Origin: Ancylobacter amanitiformis
GTDB taxonomy: Bacteria > Pseudomonadota > Alphaproteobacteria > Rhizobiales > Xanthobacteraceae
Assembly (NCBI RefSeq): GCF_030814815.1
Contig: NZ_JAUSVR010000013.1
Coordinates: 1 to 64,000 of the forward strand
Direction of reading: 5' to 3'
Length of the DNA stretch: 64,000 bases
The notes under the pieces are model-generated. The model worked only from the letters and a program-made list of their open reading frames with translations. It did not search any database and was not told where the DNA came from. Of this stretch, positions 8,103 to 17,136 are shown one piece after another. Each line of letters begins with the position of its first letter. Positions within the stretch are counted from its first letter, which is position 1. The position numbers and the translations under genes were made by a program.

Positions 8103-9146
8103 ATGGAACAGGAGCGGACAACCTCACCAGACGGACCGATCCGTTCCGTCGACCGGCAGCGTCGCCAGCTTCTCGGCGGCGCCGCCATCGGGCTCGGGCT
8201 TGGCGGACTTGCAACACTGAGCCTGGGGGGAGCGGACGCCACCTTCGCCGCCGATAGCGGGCTGAGGCAGATCGATGCGGGCCAGTTGCGCGTCGGCTAT
8301 GCCGAATTCGGCCCGGCCTATGGGCAGCCTGTCCTCCTCCTTCACGGCTGGCCCTATGACATCCATACCTATGATGACGCGGCCGGTTTGCTCGCGAGGG
8401 CGGGTTATCGTGTGATCGTGCCCTATCTCAGAGGCTATGGCACGACGCGGTTCCTCTCCGACGCCACGCCGCGCAACGGCCAGCAATCGGTTCTTGCCGT
8501 CGATGCCATCGCCCTTCTCGATTCATTGGGCATCGAGCGCGCCATCATCGGCGGCTGCGACTGGGGGGCGCGGACGGCCAACGTGATCGCCGCGCTGTGG
8601 CCGCAGCGCTGCACGGCCATGGTCTCGGTCAGCGGTTATCTGATCGGGAGTCAGGAGCGTGGACGTATCCCGCTGCCGCCAAAGGCCGAACTGCAATGGT
8701 GGTATCAATACTATTTCGCGACCGAGCGCGGCGAGGCAGGTTATCGGATGCACACGCGCGATTTCGCGCGACTGATCTGGCAGCTCGCCTCGCCGAAATG
8801 GTCGTTCGACGAAGCGACGTTCGAGCGCTCGGCCCAGGCACTCGAAAACCCGGATCACGTCGCCGTCGCGGTCCATAATTACCGCTGGCGGCTCGGGTTG
8901 GTACCGGGCAACGAACGACTGGAGCCGCTCGAAACCCGGCTGGCAAGCTTCCCCGACATTGCGGTGCCGACCATCACTCTGGAGGGCGACGCCAATGGAG
9001 CACCGCACCCGGAACCGGCCAGCTATCGGGCGAAGTTCACCGGCCCCTATCAGCATCGGGATATCTCGGGCGGGATCGGCCACAACCTGCCGCAGGAAGC
9101 CCCGGCAGCCTTCGCTCAAGCGATCATCGATGCCGCGAAGCTCTGA
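8103..9146 (+). CDS. Alpha/beta hydrolase with Tat signal (epoxide hydrolase/dehalogenase-like)
   Basis: 347 residues. A Tat motif near the start (RQRRQLLGG) precedes a Gly/Leu-rich helix and an AFAADS-like cleavage region. The catalytic domain shows the oxyanion motif LLLHGWPYD and a nucleophile elbow GGCDWGARTA with Asp near 153 instead of Ser. The terminal catalytic His is in ISGGIGHNLP. An Asp nucleophile is typical of epoxide hydrolases and haloalkane dehalogenases. It begins 10 bases after the isochorismatase-like gene, suggesting a two-gene transcript for periplasmic hydrolysis. Substrate unknown. Confidence 0.82.
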   Translation: MEQERTTSPDGPIRSVDRQRRQLLGGAAIGLGLGGLATLSLGGADATFAADSGLRQIDAGQLRVGYAEFGPAYGQPVLLLHGWPYDIHTYDDAAGLLARAGYRVIVPYLRGYGTTRFLSDATPRNGQQSVLAVDAIALLDSLGIERAIIGGCDWGARTANVIAALWPQRCTAMVSVSGYLIGSQERGRIPLPPKAELQWWYQYYFATERGEAGYRMHTRDFARLIWQLASPKWSFDEATFERSAQALENPDHVAVAVHNYRWRLGLVPGNERLEPLETRLASFPDIAVPTITLEGDANGAPHPEPASYRAKFTGPYQHRDISGGIGHNLPQEAPAAFAQAIIDAAKL

Positions 9147-9168
9147 AGGAGGGTCCGCGTTAGGACGA

Positions 9169-10005
9169 TCAGGAATGATCGAGGCCGAGAGCCTCGCGCA
9201 TGAAGGCGCGATATGCGTCTTCAGAGGTCTCGCGCCGCGCGGCGACCATCGGTTTGATATCCTCGGTTGCGACATAGCGCAGGCGATTTGTGCGATCGAG
9301 CGTCGCTTCGACGATGACCTCCGCCACCTCCTCCGACGTGGCGCGCCCCCGCGACTGGCGCAGGCGATCGAACAGGGCATGTGCGCTGTCAAGGAAGGGC
9401 TGATAGTCGGCAATGCTGCCGGCCGCCCCAGCCTCGCTGGCACTTCGCTCACCGAAGCGCGTGGTCGTCACGCCACCCGGCTCGACGATCTTCACGCGAA
9501 TGCCGAGATCTGCGAGTTCATAGGCGAGAGATTCAGAAAATCCCTCCAGAGCGAATTTGGAGGCGCAGTAGAGCGAGATCATCGGCAGGGCGAACACGCC
9601 CGCACCGGAACTCACATTCACGATCACCCCGTCGCGGTTGGCGCGGAAATGCGGCAGCAAAGCCCGCGTCACGTCCATGGCGCCGAACAGGTTCACGTCG
9701 AACTGCTCCTGGATCTTCTCGCGCGATGTCGTCTCGAACAGGCCAAACAGCCCGAAGCCGGCATTGTTCACAAGCGCGTCGATACGGCCGAACCGCTCGA
9801 TACCCGCGGCAACAGCCGTGTCGATGCTGGCGCGATCCTGCACGTCGAGGCGCGTGACGAGAATGCCGGGCTCGCGTGCAAGCCCCTGCACATCCTCCGG
9901 CCGGCGTGCGGTGGCGACCACGTTCCATCCCTTGCCGGCGAAAGCGCGCGCAGCGGCGGCGCCAAAACCCGACGAGCAGCCAGTGATCAGAACGGTCGAT
10001 GTCAT
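9169..10005 (-). CDS. Short-chain dehydrogenase/reductase
   Basis: 278 residues from the ATG at 10005. Classical SDR: cofactor motif TGCSSGFGAA, NNAGFGLFG, catalytic Ser in NVSSGAG and YCASK as the YxxxK pair. An Arg in ATARRPED suggests NADP(H) preference. SDRs of this group are usually annotated as oxidoreductases acting on small carbonyls; the substrate is not deducible. It converges on the hydrolase at 8103 and diverges from the GST gene at 10151, with a 145-base promoter gap. Confidence 0.85.
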   Translation of the reverse strand: MTSTVLITGCSSGFGAAAARAFAGKGWNVVATARRPEDVQGLAREPGILVTRLDVQDRASIDTAVAAGIERFGRIDALVNNAGFGLFGLFETTSREKIQEQFDVNLFGAMDVTRALLPHFRANRDGVIVNVSSGAGVFALPMISLYCASKFALEGFSESLAYELADLGIRVKIVEPGGVTTTRFGERSASEAGAAGSIADYQPFLDSAHALFDRLRQSRGRATSEEVAEVIVEATLDRTNRLRYVATEDIKPMVAARRETSEDAYRAFMREALGLDHS

Positions 10006-10150
10006 GGGGGGATTCTCCTGGTCAATACTGGCGCGGATATGGGAGCGGCGCCTGACGCGACAAGTTGGACAAGTCCGAACGGATTGATGCGATGATCCGG
10101 ACAATCCGCGCCGGCGCGCAAGGCCATCGGAAGCGCGCGGCTCACGGCAC

Positions 10151-10804
10151 ATGAAACTTCGCCTCTACACACATCCCGAGAGTTCGGCAGGACAGCGGGT
10201 GCAGATCGCGCTCAATCTCAAGCAGCTGCCCTTTGAGTGCATCGCGGCGGCTTCGATCGACGCCCGGTCCTATCAGCGGATGAATCCGCAAGGGCTCATG
10301 CCGGTATTGGAAATCGACGGACGCCCGTTCGCCCAGTCACTGGCGATCATGGAATTGCTTGAGGAACTGATCCCCGAGCCGGCGCTATTGCCGCGCGATC
10401 CGCTTTTGCGTGCGCAAGTGCGTTCCTTCGCGCAACTCATCGCCTCCGATCTGCATCCGTTGAACAACCGGCGTGTCCGCGGCTACATCGCGGAGCATTT
10501 CGAGGCCGACGAGATCCGGCAGGACAATTGGTACCGACACTGGGTGAAACAGGCTTTCGTCAGCCTCGAAGCGGATCTGGCGCGGCGGCCGGTCGCATGG
10601 AATTTCTGCTTCGCCGACATGCCCGGCATGGCCGATGCCTGCCTCATCCCGCAGATGCAGAAGGCCCGCGATTTTGGATGCGACCTCTCCTCCTACCGCC
10701 TTCTGAACGCCGTTGATGCCGCATGCCGGGAGCGGGAGGCGTTCCAGGTCGCGAAAGTGCCGTTCGCCTCTGCCGAGGGCACAAAGGAGAAGGTCGGGCC
10801 ATGA
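10151..10804 (+). CDS. maiA: Zeta-class glutathione S-transferase / maleylacetoacetate isomerase
   Basis: 217 residues. The N-terminal thioredoxin-like domain has the zeta-class SSAGQRVQIAL motif (consensus SSCSxRVRIAL) that binds glutathione, followed by NPQGLMPVLEID and QSLAIMELLEE. The all-helical C-terminal domain contains NNRRV and NWYRHWV, also typical of MaiA. The usual catalytic Cys position in SSCS is Ala here. MaiA isomerises maleylacetoacetate in tyrosine degradation, but no other tyrosine-pathway gene is present, so another isomerase or dehalogenase role is possible. Its stop overlaps the LysR start. Confidence 0.8.
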   Translation: MKLRLYTHPESSAGQRVQIALNLKQLPFECIAAASIDARSYQRMNPQGLMPVLEIDGRPFAQSLAIMELLEELIPEPALLPRDPLLRAQVRSFAQLIASDLHPLNNRRVRGYIAEHFEADEIRQDNWYRHWVKQAFVSLEADLARRPVAWNFCFADMPGMADACLIPQMQKARDFGCDLSSYRLLNAVDAACREREAFQVAKVPFASAEGTKEKVGP

Positions 10805-11691
10805 TCGACTTGCGCCTGAGCGAGTTGGAGGCGCTACGCGAAGTCGCCGCCCATCGCAGCTTTCGCGCGGCGGCCCGGCACATGGGCGTCGCGGCCTCCT
10901 CGCTGAGCCACACGATCGCCAGTCTGGAGGCCAGGCTCGGCGTCAGGCTGTTCAATCGCACGACACGCAGCGTCGCGCTCAGCGAGGCCGGCGAGCTTTT
11001 TCTCGGCCAGGTCGGGCCTTGCCTGAGCGGGATTGCCACCTCGGTCGAGGCCATCGCCCGCTTTCGCGACGAGCCGAGCGGACAGGTGAAGATCAACAGT
11101 TCCGTCGCCGGTGCCCAGCGCATCCTGCCGCTGGTGAAGGGCTTTCTTGAAGCCCATCCGCAGATCACCCTCATTCTCACGAGTGAGGACAAGCTGGTCG
11201 ACATCGTGGCTTCCGGCTTCGATGCCGGGCTCAGGCTGCGCAGCGCCGTGCCGCGTGACATGGTGGCGATACCTGTCGGCGGATCGCGCTCCTTCGCGCT
11301 CGTGGCGTCGCCGGATTATGTCGCCCGACGTGGTTCGCCCATGGTACCGGAGCAACTCACCGGCCATGAATGCATCCGGGTCCAGTTTCCCAGCGGCGCC
11401 CTTCACCGCTGGAGTTTCGAAGCCGATGGCGAGGAGAGTCGCCTCGATCCGCCCGGCCGCCTTATCGTTGGCGATGTCTCAACCGCACTCCAGGCCGCCC
11501 TCGGTGGTTTTGGCCTCGCCTTCATTCCCGAGGATCTCGCGCGCCCCTCCCTGGGACGCGGCGACCTGATCCGACTGATGGAAAAATGGACGCCGCCTTT
11601 TGAGGGGCTGTGCCTGTTCTATCCGCCGCAACGCTTCATGTCGCCGGCGCTGCGGGCCTTCATCGACCATGTCCGGTCGAGCCGGGGATAA
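10801..11691 (+). CDS. LysR-family transcriptional regulator
   Basis: 296 residues. N-terminal winged helix (LSELEALREVAAHRSFRAAA, then SSLSHTIASLEARLGVRLFN) and a periplasmic-binding-like effector domain ending near FIPEDLARPSLGRGDL. It resembles the large group of LysR proteins that regulate SDR or GST neighbours. The ATG overlaps the GST stop (ATGA), so the two are translated together. Likely targets are the GST gene and the divergent SDR at 10005 (inference). Confidence 0.87.
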   Translation: MIDLRLSELEALREVAAHRSFRAAARHMGVAASSLSHTIASLEARLGVRLFNRTTRSVALSEAGELFLGQVGPCLSGIATSVEAIARFRDEPSGQVKINSSVAGAQRILPLVKGFLEAHPQITLILTSEDKLVDIVASGFDAGLRLRSAVPRDMVAIPVGGSRSFALVASPDYVARRGSPMVPEQLTGHECIRVQFPSGALHRWSFEADGEESRLDPPGRLIVGDVSTALQAALGGFGLAFIPEDLARPSLGRGDLIRLMEKWTPPFEGLCLFYPPQRFMSPALRAFIDHVRSSRG

Positions 11692-12195
11692 TGAGCCCAG
11701 CCTCCCGTGGCAGAACCCCACCATCTCCTTCAGCACCCTCGGCAGCATTGTTGCGGGGCGAATGCCGTCAGTCGCGATGAAACGGCCGGGCCCCCTCAAC
11801 AATAATAAAGCGATCCGTCTCCCTTTACGCGGGCGTGTTCGAACACGTTGCTGGCGCGTTCCGTACAATCCGGTGCCTGCCGCTTCCGTGTGACGTCGAT
11901 CCGCCTCTGTACTCACGGCAGAACAACGCACCTTGTCCCTTGCCAGAAAACGCCTGAACCTTGGGATAGGCTGAACTAATCTCTCACATGATCGACCCCG
12001 TCGAGGCCTCGCAGTAACCTGCAAGGGTGAGGGATGGGACTGTCAGCGCGAATGGGCGCATCGGTCCGACGGCTCTCGCAGCGCCTGCGCGACGTGCCGA
12101 ACATGACGCGGACCCGGATGCCTGCGCGCCCGGCCCCGGAGCCGCGCGCGCGCCGTCGATCCACGCATGCCGACAGATCAACCGAGGAAGGCACG
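11692..12195. other. Intergenic region, no gene recognised
   Basis: About 500 bases between the LysR stop and the Tat-hydrolase start contain no credible coding frame. The one notable element is the palindrome at 11834-11847. A frame open into the downstream gene begins at 12034, but its N-terminal part lacks protein-like features. Confidence 0.45.
11834..11847. promoter_or_regulatory. 14-bp perfect palindrome
   Basis: CGTGTTCGAACACG is perfectly symmetric and lies in non-coding DNA about 350 bases upstream of the chloroperoxidase-like gene. It could be a dimeric regulator site. No regulator family can be named from the sequence alone. Confidence 0.35.
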
Positions 12196-13182
12196 ATGAC
12201 GGATCCTGTGAACATTTCCCACCTCGACAGGCGGGCCGTGCTCGTCGCCGGCGGCGGCCTCGCGGCGGCGATCGCGCTGCCCTCGGGCCTCGGTTTCGGC
12301 CTGTCTTCCGCCATTGCAGCCACACATCCCGAAAGGACGGACACCATGGGCTACGTCACCACCAAGGACGGCGTCGAGATCTTCTACAAGGACTGGGGTC
12401 CGAAGGACGCGCAGCCGATCATGTTCCATCACGGCTGGCCGCTGTCGGCGGACGACTGGGACACGCAGATGCTGTTCTTCGTGCAGAACGGCTACCGCGT
12501 GGTCGCCCATGATCGTCGCGGCCACGGCCGCTCGGCGCAGGTGTCGGACGGGCACGACATGGATCATTACGCGGCCGACGCGCTGGCCGTGGTCGAGCAT
12601 CTTGATCTGCGGAACGCGGTGCATATCGGCCACTCCACCGGCGGCGGCGAGGCGACCCGCTACGTGGCGCGCCACGGCCAGCCGCAAGGGCGCGTTGCCA
12701 AGCTCATCATCGTCGGCGCCGTGCCGCCCATCATGGTGAAGACGCCGGCCAATCCGGGCGGGCTGCCCATCGAGGTATTCGACGGGTTCCGCAAGGCGCT
12801 CGCCGCCAATCGCGCGCAGAACTACATCGATATCCCCGCCGGGCCGTTCTACGGCTTCAACCGTCCGGGCGTTGAGACCATCCCCGGCGTCGTCGACAAT
12901 TGGTGGCGCCAGGGCATGATGGGCAGCGCGAAAGCCCATTATGACGGCGTCAAGGCGTTCTCGGAAACCGATTTCACCGAGGATCTCAAGAGCATCTCGG
13001 TCCCGACCTTCGTCGTGCATGGCGATGACGACCAGATCGTGCCGATCGCTGACTCCGCGCTGCTGTCGGTCAAGCTGCTGAAGAACGGCACGCTGAAGGT
13101 CTACGAGAAATTCCCCCACGGCATGCTCACCACGCATGCCGATGTGCTCAACCCGGACCTGCTGGCCTTCATCAAGGGCTGA
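12196..13182 (+). CDS. Non-haem chloroperoxidase-like alpha/beta hydrolase with Tat signal
   Basis: 328 residues from the ATG at 12196, which has GAGGAAGG just upstream. A twin-arginine motif ([10 protein letters not shown]) and hydrophobic segment end near AIAATHPER. The catalytic domain beginning [18 protein letters not shown] is close to bacterial perhydrolases/arylesterases: oxyanion motif [13 protein letters not shown], nucleophile GHSTGGGE with Ser near 147, acid in [10 protein letters not shown] and His in FPHGMLTTH. Such enzymes hydrolyse esters and form peracids from carboxylic acids. A Tat signal is unusual because most relatives start at the MGYVTTKDG position (12346). Confidence 0.85.
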   Translation: MTDPVNISHLDRRAVLVAGGGLAAAIALPSGLGFGLSSAIAATHPERTDTMGYVTTKDGVEIFYKDWGPKDAQPIMFHHGWPLSADDWDTQMLFFVQNGYRVVAHDRRGHGRSAQVSDGHDMDHYAADALAVVEHLDLRNAVHIGHSTGGGEATRYVARHGQPQGRVAKLIIVGAVPPIMVKTPANPGGLPIEVFDGFRKALAANRAQNYIDIPAGPFYGFNRPGVETIPGVVDNWWRQGMMGSAKAHYDGVKAFSETDFTEDLKSISVPTFVVHGDDDQIVPIADSALLSVKLLKNGTLKVYEKFPHGMLTTHADVLNPDLLAFIKG

Positions 13183-13222
13183 GCGAACGACGCCCGCCCT
13201 CAGCACACGGCGTCCGTTTCCG

Positions 13223-13250
13223 CGGCTCCCGCGCCCATGCGCGGGAGCCG
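13223..13250 (+). terminator. Hairpin terminator after the chloroperoxidase-like gene
   Basis: A perfect 12-bp stem (CGGCTCCCGCGC / GCGCGGGAGCCG) with the loop CCAT, 40 bases after the stop at 13182, followed by the pyrimidine-rich TCGTTCCTCTTCC. This is a good intrinsic-type terminator for GC-rich DNA though the T-run is short. Confidence 0.65.
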
Positions 13251-13292
13251 TCGTTCCTCTTCCAAGCCGCTTATTCTCCAATGAGGACGAAC

Positions 13293-13763
13293 ATGGACAT
13301 CACCCCCCGTATCGCAGACTGGTACAAGCTGGCCCCGGCGGTCATGAAAGGCCTGATCGCGGCGGAGACGGCGCTGGGCGCCAGCGACCTCGGCGCCAAT
13401 CTCATCGAACTGGTCAAGCTGCGTGCGTCGCAGATAAACGGATGCGCCTATTGCATCCACCTGCACGCGACGACGGCGCGCAAGCTCGGTGAATCCGAAA
13501 TGCGGGTCGTCATGCTGGATGGCTGGCGCGAATCGCCGCTCTACACGGCCCGCGAACGCGCCGCGCTGGCCTGGACCGAAGCGGTGACGCGGGTGATCGA
13601 GACCCATGCCCCCAACGATGTCTATGAAGAGTTGAAGGTCCACTTCACGGAGGCCCAGCAGGTGCATCTCACCTTGGCCATCGGCGTCATCAATCTGTGG
13701 AACCGCATGGGCATCAGCCTGCGCGCGAGCCACCCGGTGGATACGGCCCAGAACGCAGCCTGA
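13293..13763 (+). CDS. AhpD-like carboxymuconolactone-decarboxylase-family protein
   Basis: 156 residues from the ATG at 13293, chosen because GAGGAC lies at the right distance; an ATG at 13281 is in frame. The CMD fold signature is clear: LVKLRASQINGCAYCIHLHA with the redox CxxC and the following His, then ERAALAWTEAVT. Members act as alkylhydroperoxidases or reductants. A location directly after a peracid-forming-type hydrolase suggests protection from peroxide chemistry (inference), but the hairpin between them indicates separate transcripts. Confidence 0.87.
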   Translation: MDITPRIADWYKLAPAVMKGLIAAETALGASDLGANLIELVKLRASQINGCAYCIHLHATTARKLGESEMRVVMLDGWRESPLYTARERAALAWTEAVTRVIETHAPNDVYEELKVHFTEAQQVHLTLAIGVINLWNRMGISLRASHPVDTAQNAA

Positions 13764-13805
13764 GCCGGGCCCCGAAGGCAGAAGAGCCGCCCCGCGCTCG
13801 AACGA

Positions 13806-13841
13806 CAGGAACCGGCCGGGGGATCCGGCCGGTTCCTGTTT
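13806..13841 (+). terminator. Strong hairpin terminator after the AhpD-like gene
   Basis: A perfect 14-bp stem (CAGGAACCGGCCGG / CCGGCCGGTTCCTG), loop GGGAT, followed by TTT. It lies 43 bases after the AhpD-like stop and 96 bases before the convergent cupin stop, so it could serve both strands. Confidence 0.75.
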
Positions 13842-13936
13842 CCGTGTGACGGGTTCGTCGTCGGTACCCGGAACCCGCCCGGCGCGCACCTCACGCTTGG
13901 ACGCGCACCCATGCCGGCACGAGAGGAAGCCTGCGC

Positions 13937-14395
13937 CTATTGCGGATCGGGAATGGTCAGCGGATTGTCGTCGGTGTCGACGACGAAAACCGCCAGAATC
14001 TTGGCCGGCGCCGTCGTGCTGGCATTGGCGCTCACGCCATGATGGTCGCCCGGCAGTTCGGTCCAATGCTCGCCGACCTCGTACTCCGTCTCGGGCCCGT
14101 CATTCACCTTGCTGCGCACGCGGCCCTCAAGCACCGTCGCATAGATGATGGCGGACCTGGCATGAGTGTGGGAGGGCGAATAGCCGCCCGGCCCATACTC
14201 GACCAGCACGCCCTTGAGGCTCTTGCCCGGAAGGTCCGGCAGCGGATGCTGGTAGACCACCGTCACGGTGGCGTCCTTCGATCCGGGCAGCCGAACCGTA
14301 TTGGCCGCCTCCGTGCCATGGGCGGCGGCGGGGGTCGTGCCCATCGGCATCGATGTCATCATCGAAGCCAGCGCGACGCCGATCAGCGTTCTCAT
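13937..14395 (-). CDS. Secreted cupin-domain protein
   Basis: 152 residues from the ATG at 14395 (GGAG in the codons before it; a GTG further up at 14434 is less likely). The N terminus is a Sec-type signal (MRTLIGVALASMMTS, cleavage near AAAHG). The rest is a single small cupin barrel with the metal-ligand pattern SHTHARSAI, then GEHWTEL and GDHHGVSAN. Exported cupins of this kind are common beside SDR and oxidoreductase genes and have no agreed function. It is followed upstream on the same strand by an NmrA-like reductase, probably one transcript. Confidence 0.8.
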   Translation of the reverse strand: MRTLIGVALASMMTSMPMGTTPAAAHGTEAANTVRLPGSKDATVTVVYQHPLPDLPGKSLKGVLVEYGPGGYSPSHTHARSAIIYATVLEGRVRSKVNDGPETEYEVGEHWTELPGDHHGVSANASTTAPAKILAVFVVDTDDNPLTIPDPQ

Positions 14396-14446
14396 ATCGC
14401 TCTCCTTTTTCCAGACATCTGGCGGCAGCTTCACGTGGACGCAGCT

Positions 14447-15199
14447 TCACGTCGCGGGATGCCGGCGGACCCATTCGGCCAGGCCGATTTTCCCCAGCCG
14501 CGCCTCCCCGGTCGGCACCAGCGAGTATTCCTCGACGCGCCCGCCGAAATAGCCGGCGTCGTGATCGGTCACCACCGGGCGGCGGTCGCCGATCAGGCCG
14601 AGATAGTCGCGAATGATCTGGTCGAACGGCGCCCGTTCCGGGCCGGCGATCTCGACGATGCCGTTGCGCGGCGGCGCCAGCGCGACTTCCGCCACCAGAA
14701 TGGCCACGTCGTCGGCCGCGATGGGCTGGAACAGGCCGGTGGCGATGGGGATGACGCCGTCCCTCTCGCTGCCGTCGGCAATGGCGCCGAGAAACTCCAG
14801 GAACTGCGTGGCCCGCACGATGGTATAGGCAATGCCGGAGGCGGCGATGGCCTCCTCCTGCGCGACCTTGGCGAGGAAATAGCCATTGCCCGGCATGCGG
14901 TCGGTTCCCACGACCGACAGCGCCACGTGATGCTTGACGCCGGCCCGCCGCTCGCCGGCAAGCAGATTGGCCTCATGCGCCTCGAAGAAGGCGAGGACAG
15001 CGGATGCTTCGAAGGAGGGCGAATTGACGAGATCGATCACGACCTCCGCCCCCACCAGCACCGTGTCCAGCCCTTCGCCGGTCAGTGTGTTGACACCCGT
15101 GCTCGGCGCGGCCGCCAGCGCATCGTGCCCCGCCGCACGCAAAAGGGCGATGGTCTTCGAGCCGATCAGGCCCGTTCCGCCGACAACGACGATCTTCAT
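14447..15199 (-). CDS. NmrA-like SDR (atypical NAD(P)-binding protein)
   Basis: 250 residues with an N-terminal Rossmann motif VVVGGTGLIGSKT, followed by an NmrA/NDUFA9-like layout: HHVALSVVGTDRMPGNGYF, then YTIVRATQFLEFLG. There is no classical YxxxK pair, as expected for this atypical SDR class. Relatives are redox sensors or reductases of unknown substrate. The gene starts the minus-strand pair with the cupin and is divergent from nsrR. Confidence 0.83.
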   Translation of the reverse strand: MKIVVVGGTGLIGSKTIALLRAAGHDALAAAPSTGVNTLTGEGLDTVLVGAEVVIDLVNSPSFEASAVLAFFEAHEANLLAGERRAGVKHHVALSVVGTDRMPGNGYFLAKVAQEEAIAASGIAYTIVRATQFLEFLGAIADGSERDGVIPIATGLFQPIAADDVAILVAEVALAPPRNGIVEIAGPERAPFDQIIRDYLGLIGDRRPVVTDHDAGYFGGRVEEYSLVPTGEARLGKIGLAEWVRRHPAT

Positions 15200-15357
15200 G
15201 GCTCATTCTCCCGTGTGCAGGCGAGACTAGCGGCCGGGTGCGGCGTCACAATCAGACCTTGAGTTGCGAATTTTGCCGGCGGGGTTATGTCGACCTAGAC
15301 CTTGATCCAGGGTGCCGCCGGCGGGCGGGCGGGCGTCGCGCACCCACGCGCCTTAAT

Positions 15358-15380
15358 AATATGTATATTCAATCTATATT
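15358..15380. promoter_or_regulatory. Possible NsrR operator upstream of nsrR
   Basis: An AT-rich island with arms AATATGTATAT and CAATCTATATT around one base, 27 bases before the nsrR start. Compared with the enterobacterial NsrR half-site (AAGATGYATTT), the left arm matches 9 of 11 and the right arm 7 of 11. It fits autoregulation but is weaker than the site at 17868. Confidence 0.4.
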
Positions 15381-15407
15381 TTAGCGCGCGCGGCCGGAAA
15401 CACGATC

Positions 15408-15875
15408 ATGAAGCTCACGCAGTTTTCCGATTTTGCGCTGCGCCTGCTGATGTTTGCCGCCGCGCACCCGGATCGGCTCATCACCATCGAGGAGGCCGCC
15501 AACGTCTATGGCGTGTCCCGCACGCATCTGATGAAAGTTGCCAACCAGTTGACCCGGCACGGCTTCCTCACAGCGGTGCGCGGGCGCAGCGGCGGCCTGA
15601 GGCTCGCCCGCGCGCCCCAGGAGATTGGGCTGGGCGCCATCATCCGCGCGATGGAGCCTGATTTCGCCATGGTGGAATGTTTTGCGACGGGAAATCGCTG
15701 CGTCCTCACGCCGTGCTGCCGGCTGACGGGGGTGGTCGGCGAAGCGCTGGCGGCATTCCTCGCGGTGTTCGATCGGCACACGCTGGCCGACATCCTGCTG
15801 AAGCCGGAGGATTTCGGGCTCGCCATCCCCTCGCCCCGATCCACCCCGCGGCCCTCGGGGGCGGCGCGCTCCTGA
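15408..15875 (+). CDS. nsrR: NsrR, nitric-oxide-sensing Rrf2 repressor
   Basis: 155 residues. Rrf2 winged helix (MKLTQFSDFALRLLMFAA, SRTHLMKVANQLTRHGFL, RGRSGGLRLAR) followed by three conserved cysteines in VECFATGNRCVLTPCCRL, which ligate the Fe-S cluster in NsrR. Nitrosylation of the cluster releases DNA and derepresses NO-detoxification genes. Context supports the assignment: the convergent neighbour is hmp and a strong NsrR-like site lies ahead of that operon. The C-terminal tail (PSPRSTPRPSG) looks disordered. Confidence 0.9.
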   Translation: MKLTQFSDFALRLLMFAAAHPDRLITIEEAANVYGVSRTHLMKVANQLTRHGFLTAVRGRSGGLRLARAPQEIGLGAIIRAMEPDFAMVECFATGNRCVLTPCCRLTGVVGEALAAFLAVFDRHTLADILLKPEDFGLAIPSPRSTPRPSGAARS

Positions 15876-15898
15876 CATCCGGCGCGCCGCCAGGGGGT

Positions 15899-17113
15899 TC
15901 AGGCCGCGAGCAATTCGTCAGCCGGACCGAAAAACTCGTAATGCAGCCGATCCGGCGCGACCCCGGCCTGCGACAGGTCGCGCACCAGCTTGCGCAGGAA
16001 GGGCTTGGGCCCGCACAGGTAGAAGTCGCTGGCGGTGAAAGGGGTATTCCGCTCAAGCCAGTTCACCGAGATGAAGCCCTCATGGTCGTGGGAACAGCCG
16101 ATCGCGTCGGTCGGGCCGGGCTCGCTGTAGAAGGTCGAAACCGCCGTGCGGCCGTGCTGGCGGGCCAGCGTGCGCACATGCCGGTCCATGGCATGCGTCG
16201 AACTGTTGAGCGCACCATGCACATAATGGGCTTCGACATCGGGATAGCTGGTGGCGATGGCCTCCAGCATGCTCACCATCGGCGTCAGGCCGACCCCGGC
16301 GGAGAGCAGCACGACGGGACGCGCGGGCTCGTCCGGCAGGAAGAAATCGCCCGCCGGCGGGGTGGCGTCGAGCACGTCGCCGATCTTCACCTCGTCATGC
16401 AGGAAGCGTGATCCCCCCTGCCCCGCCGCCTCGCGCTTGACGCAGATGCGGTAGCGGACATCATTGGGCGCGCAGGAAATCGAATAGTTCCGCTTGGCCT
16501 GCGCCCCGCCCGGCAGAGGGAGCCGGAAGGTCAGGTACTGGCCGGGACGGTGGCGGATGACGGCGCCGCCATCGGCGGGTTCCAGCACGAGGGAGGCGAC
16601 GACCTCGCTCTCGCGCGTCTTCTGCGCGACGCGGAAGCGCCGCCAGCCGTTCCAGCCCCCCGCGCGCGCCTCGATGTCCGTGCGAATGTCCAGTTCCCGC
16701 GCCTTCAGCACGTCGGCGAGGAACCAGTAGGCCTCGCCCCAGGCGGCAAGGATGTCCGGCGTCGCGGCGTCGCCAAGCACGTCGGCGATGGCGTCGAGCA
16801 GGGCGGTCGCGACAAAGGGGTAATGCTCGGGCAGGATGTGATAGCCGATATGCTTGTGCGCGATGCGTTCGACCACGGGCGTCAGCGCGCCGAGATTGTC
16901 GATATTGCGCGCGTAAGCGAGGATCGCCGCGGCCAGCGCATGAACCTGCGAGCCGCCCTCTCCCTGATTGGCATGGTTGAACAGGTCGCGAATGGGCGCA
17001 TCGCGGAACAGGCGGGCATACATCGCCCTGGTGATGGCAGGACCGTGATCGGCCAGGGCGGGAACGGTGGCCTTGACGAGCGCGATGGTGGTCTCGCTGA
17101 GAGACGACGGCAT
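15899..17113 (-). CDS. hmp: Flavohaemoprotein, nitric oxide dioxygenase
   Basis: 404 residues. Residues 1-140 form a globin domain with the B-helix Tyr in TRAMYARLF and the proximal His in ERIAHKHIGYH. An FAD domain follows (RPGQYLTFRLP, RNYSIS) and an NAD domain (LLSAGVGLTPMVSML, FYLCGPKPFLRK). Hmp converts NO and O2 to nitrate using NAD(P)H in the cytosol. It is the second gene of an operon with the truncated-haemoglobin fusion (23-base gap), under the NsrR-like site at 17868-17890. Confidence 0.95.
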   Translation of the reverse strand: MPSSLSETTIALVKATVPALADHGPAITRAMYARLFRDAPIRDLFNHANQGEGGSQVHALAAAILAYARNIDNLGALTPVVERIAHKHIGYHILPEHYPFVATALLDAIADVLGDAATPDILAAWGEAYWFLADVLKARELDIRTDIEARAGGWNGWRRFRVAQKTRESEVVASLVLEPADGGAVIRHRPGQYLTFRLPLPGGAQAKRNYSISCAPNDVRYRICVKREAAGQGGSRFLHDEVKIGDVLDATPPAGDFFLPDEPARPVVLLSAGVGLTPMVSMLEAIATSYPDVEAHYVHGALNSSTHAMDRHVRTLARQHGRTAVSTFYSEPGPTDAIGCSHDHEGFISVNWLERNTPFTASDFYLCGPKPFLRKLVRDLSQAGVAPDRLHYEFFGPADELLAA

Positions 17114-17136
17114 GGAAGGCTCCTCTTGAATGGTCG

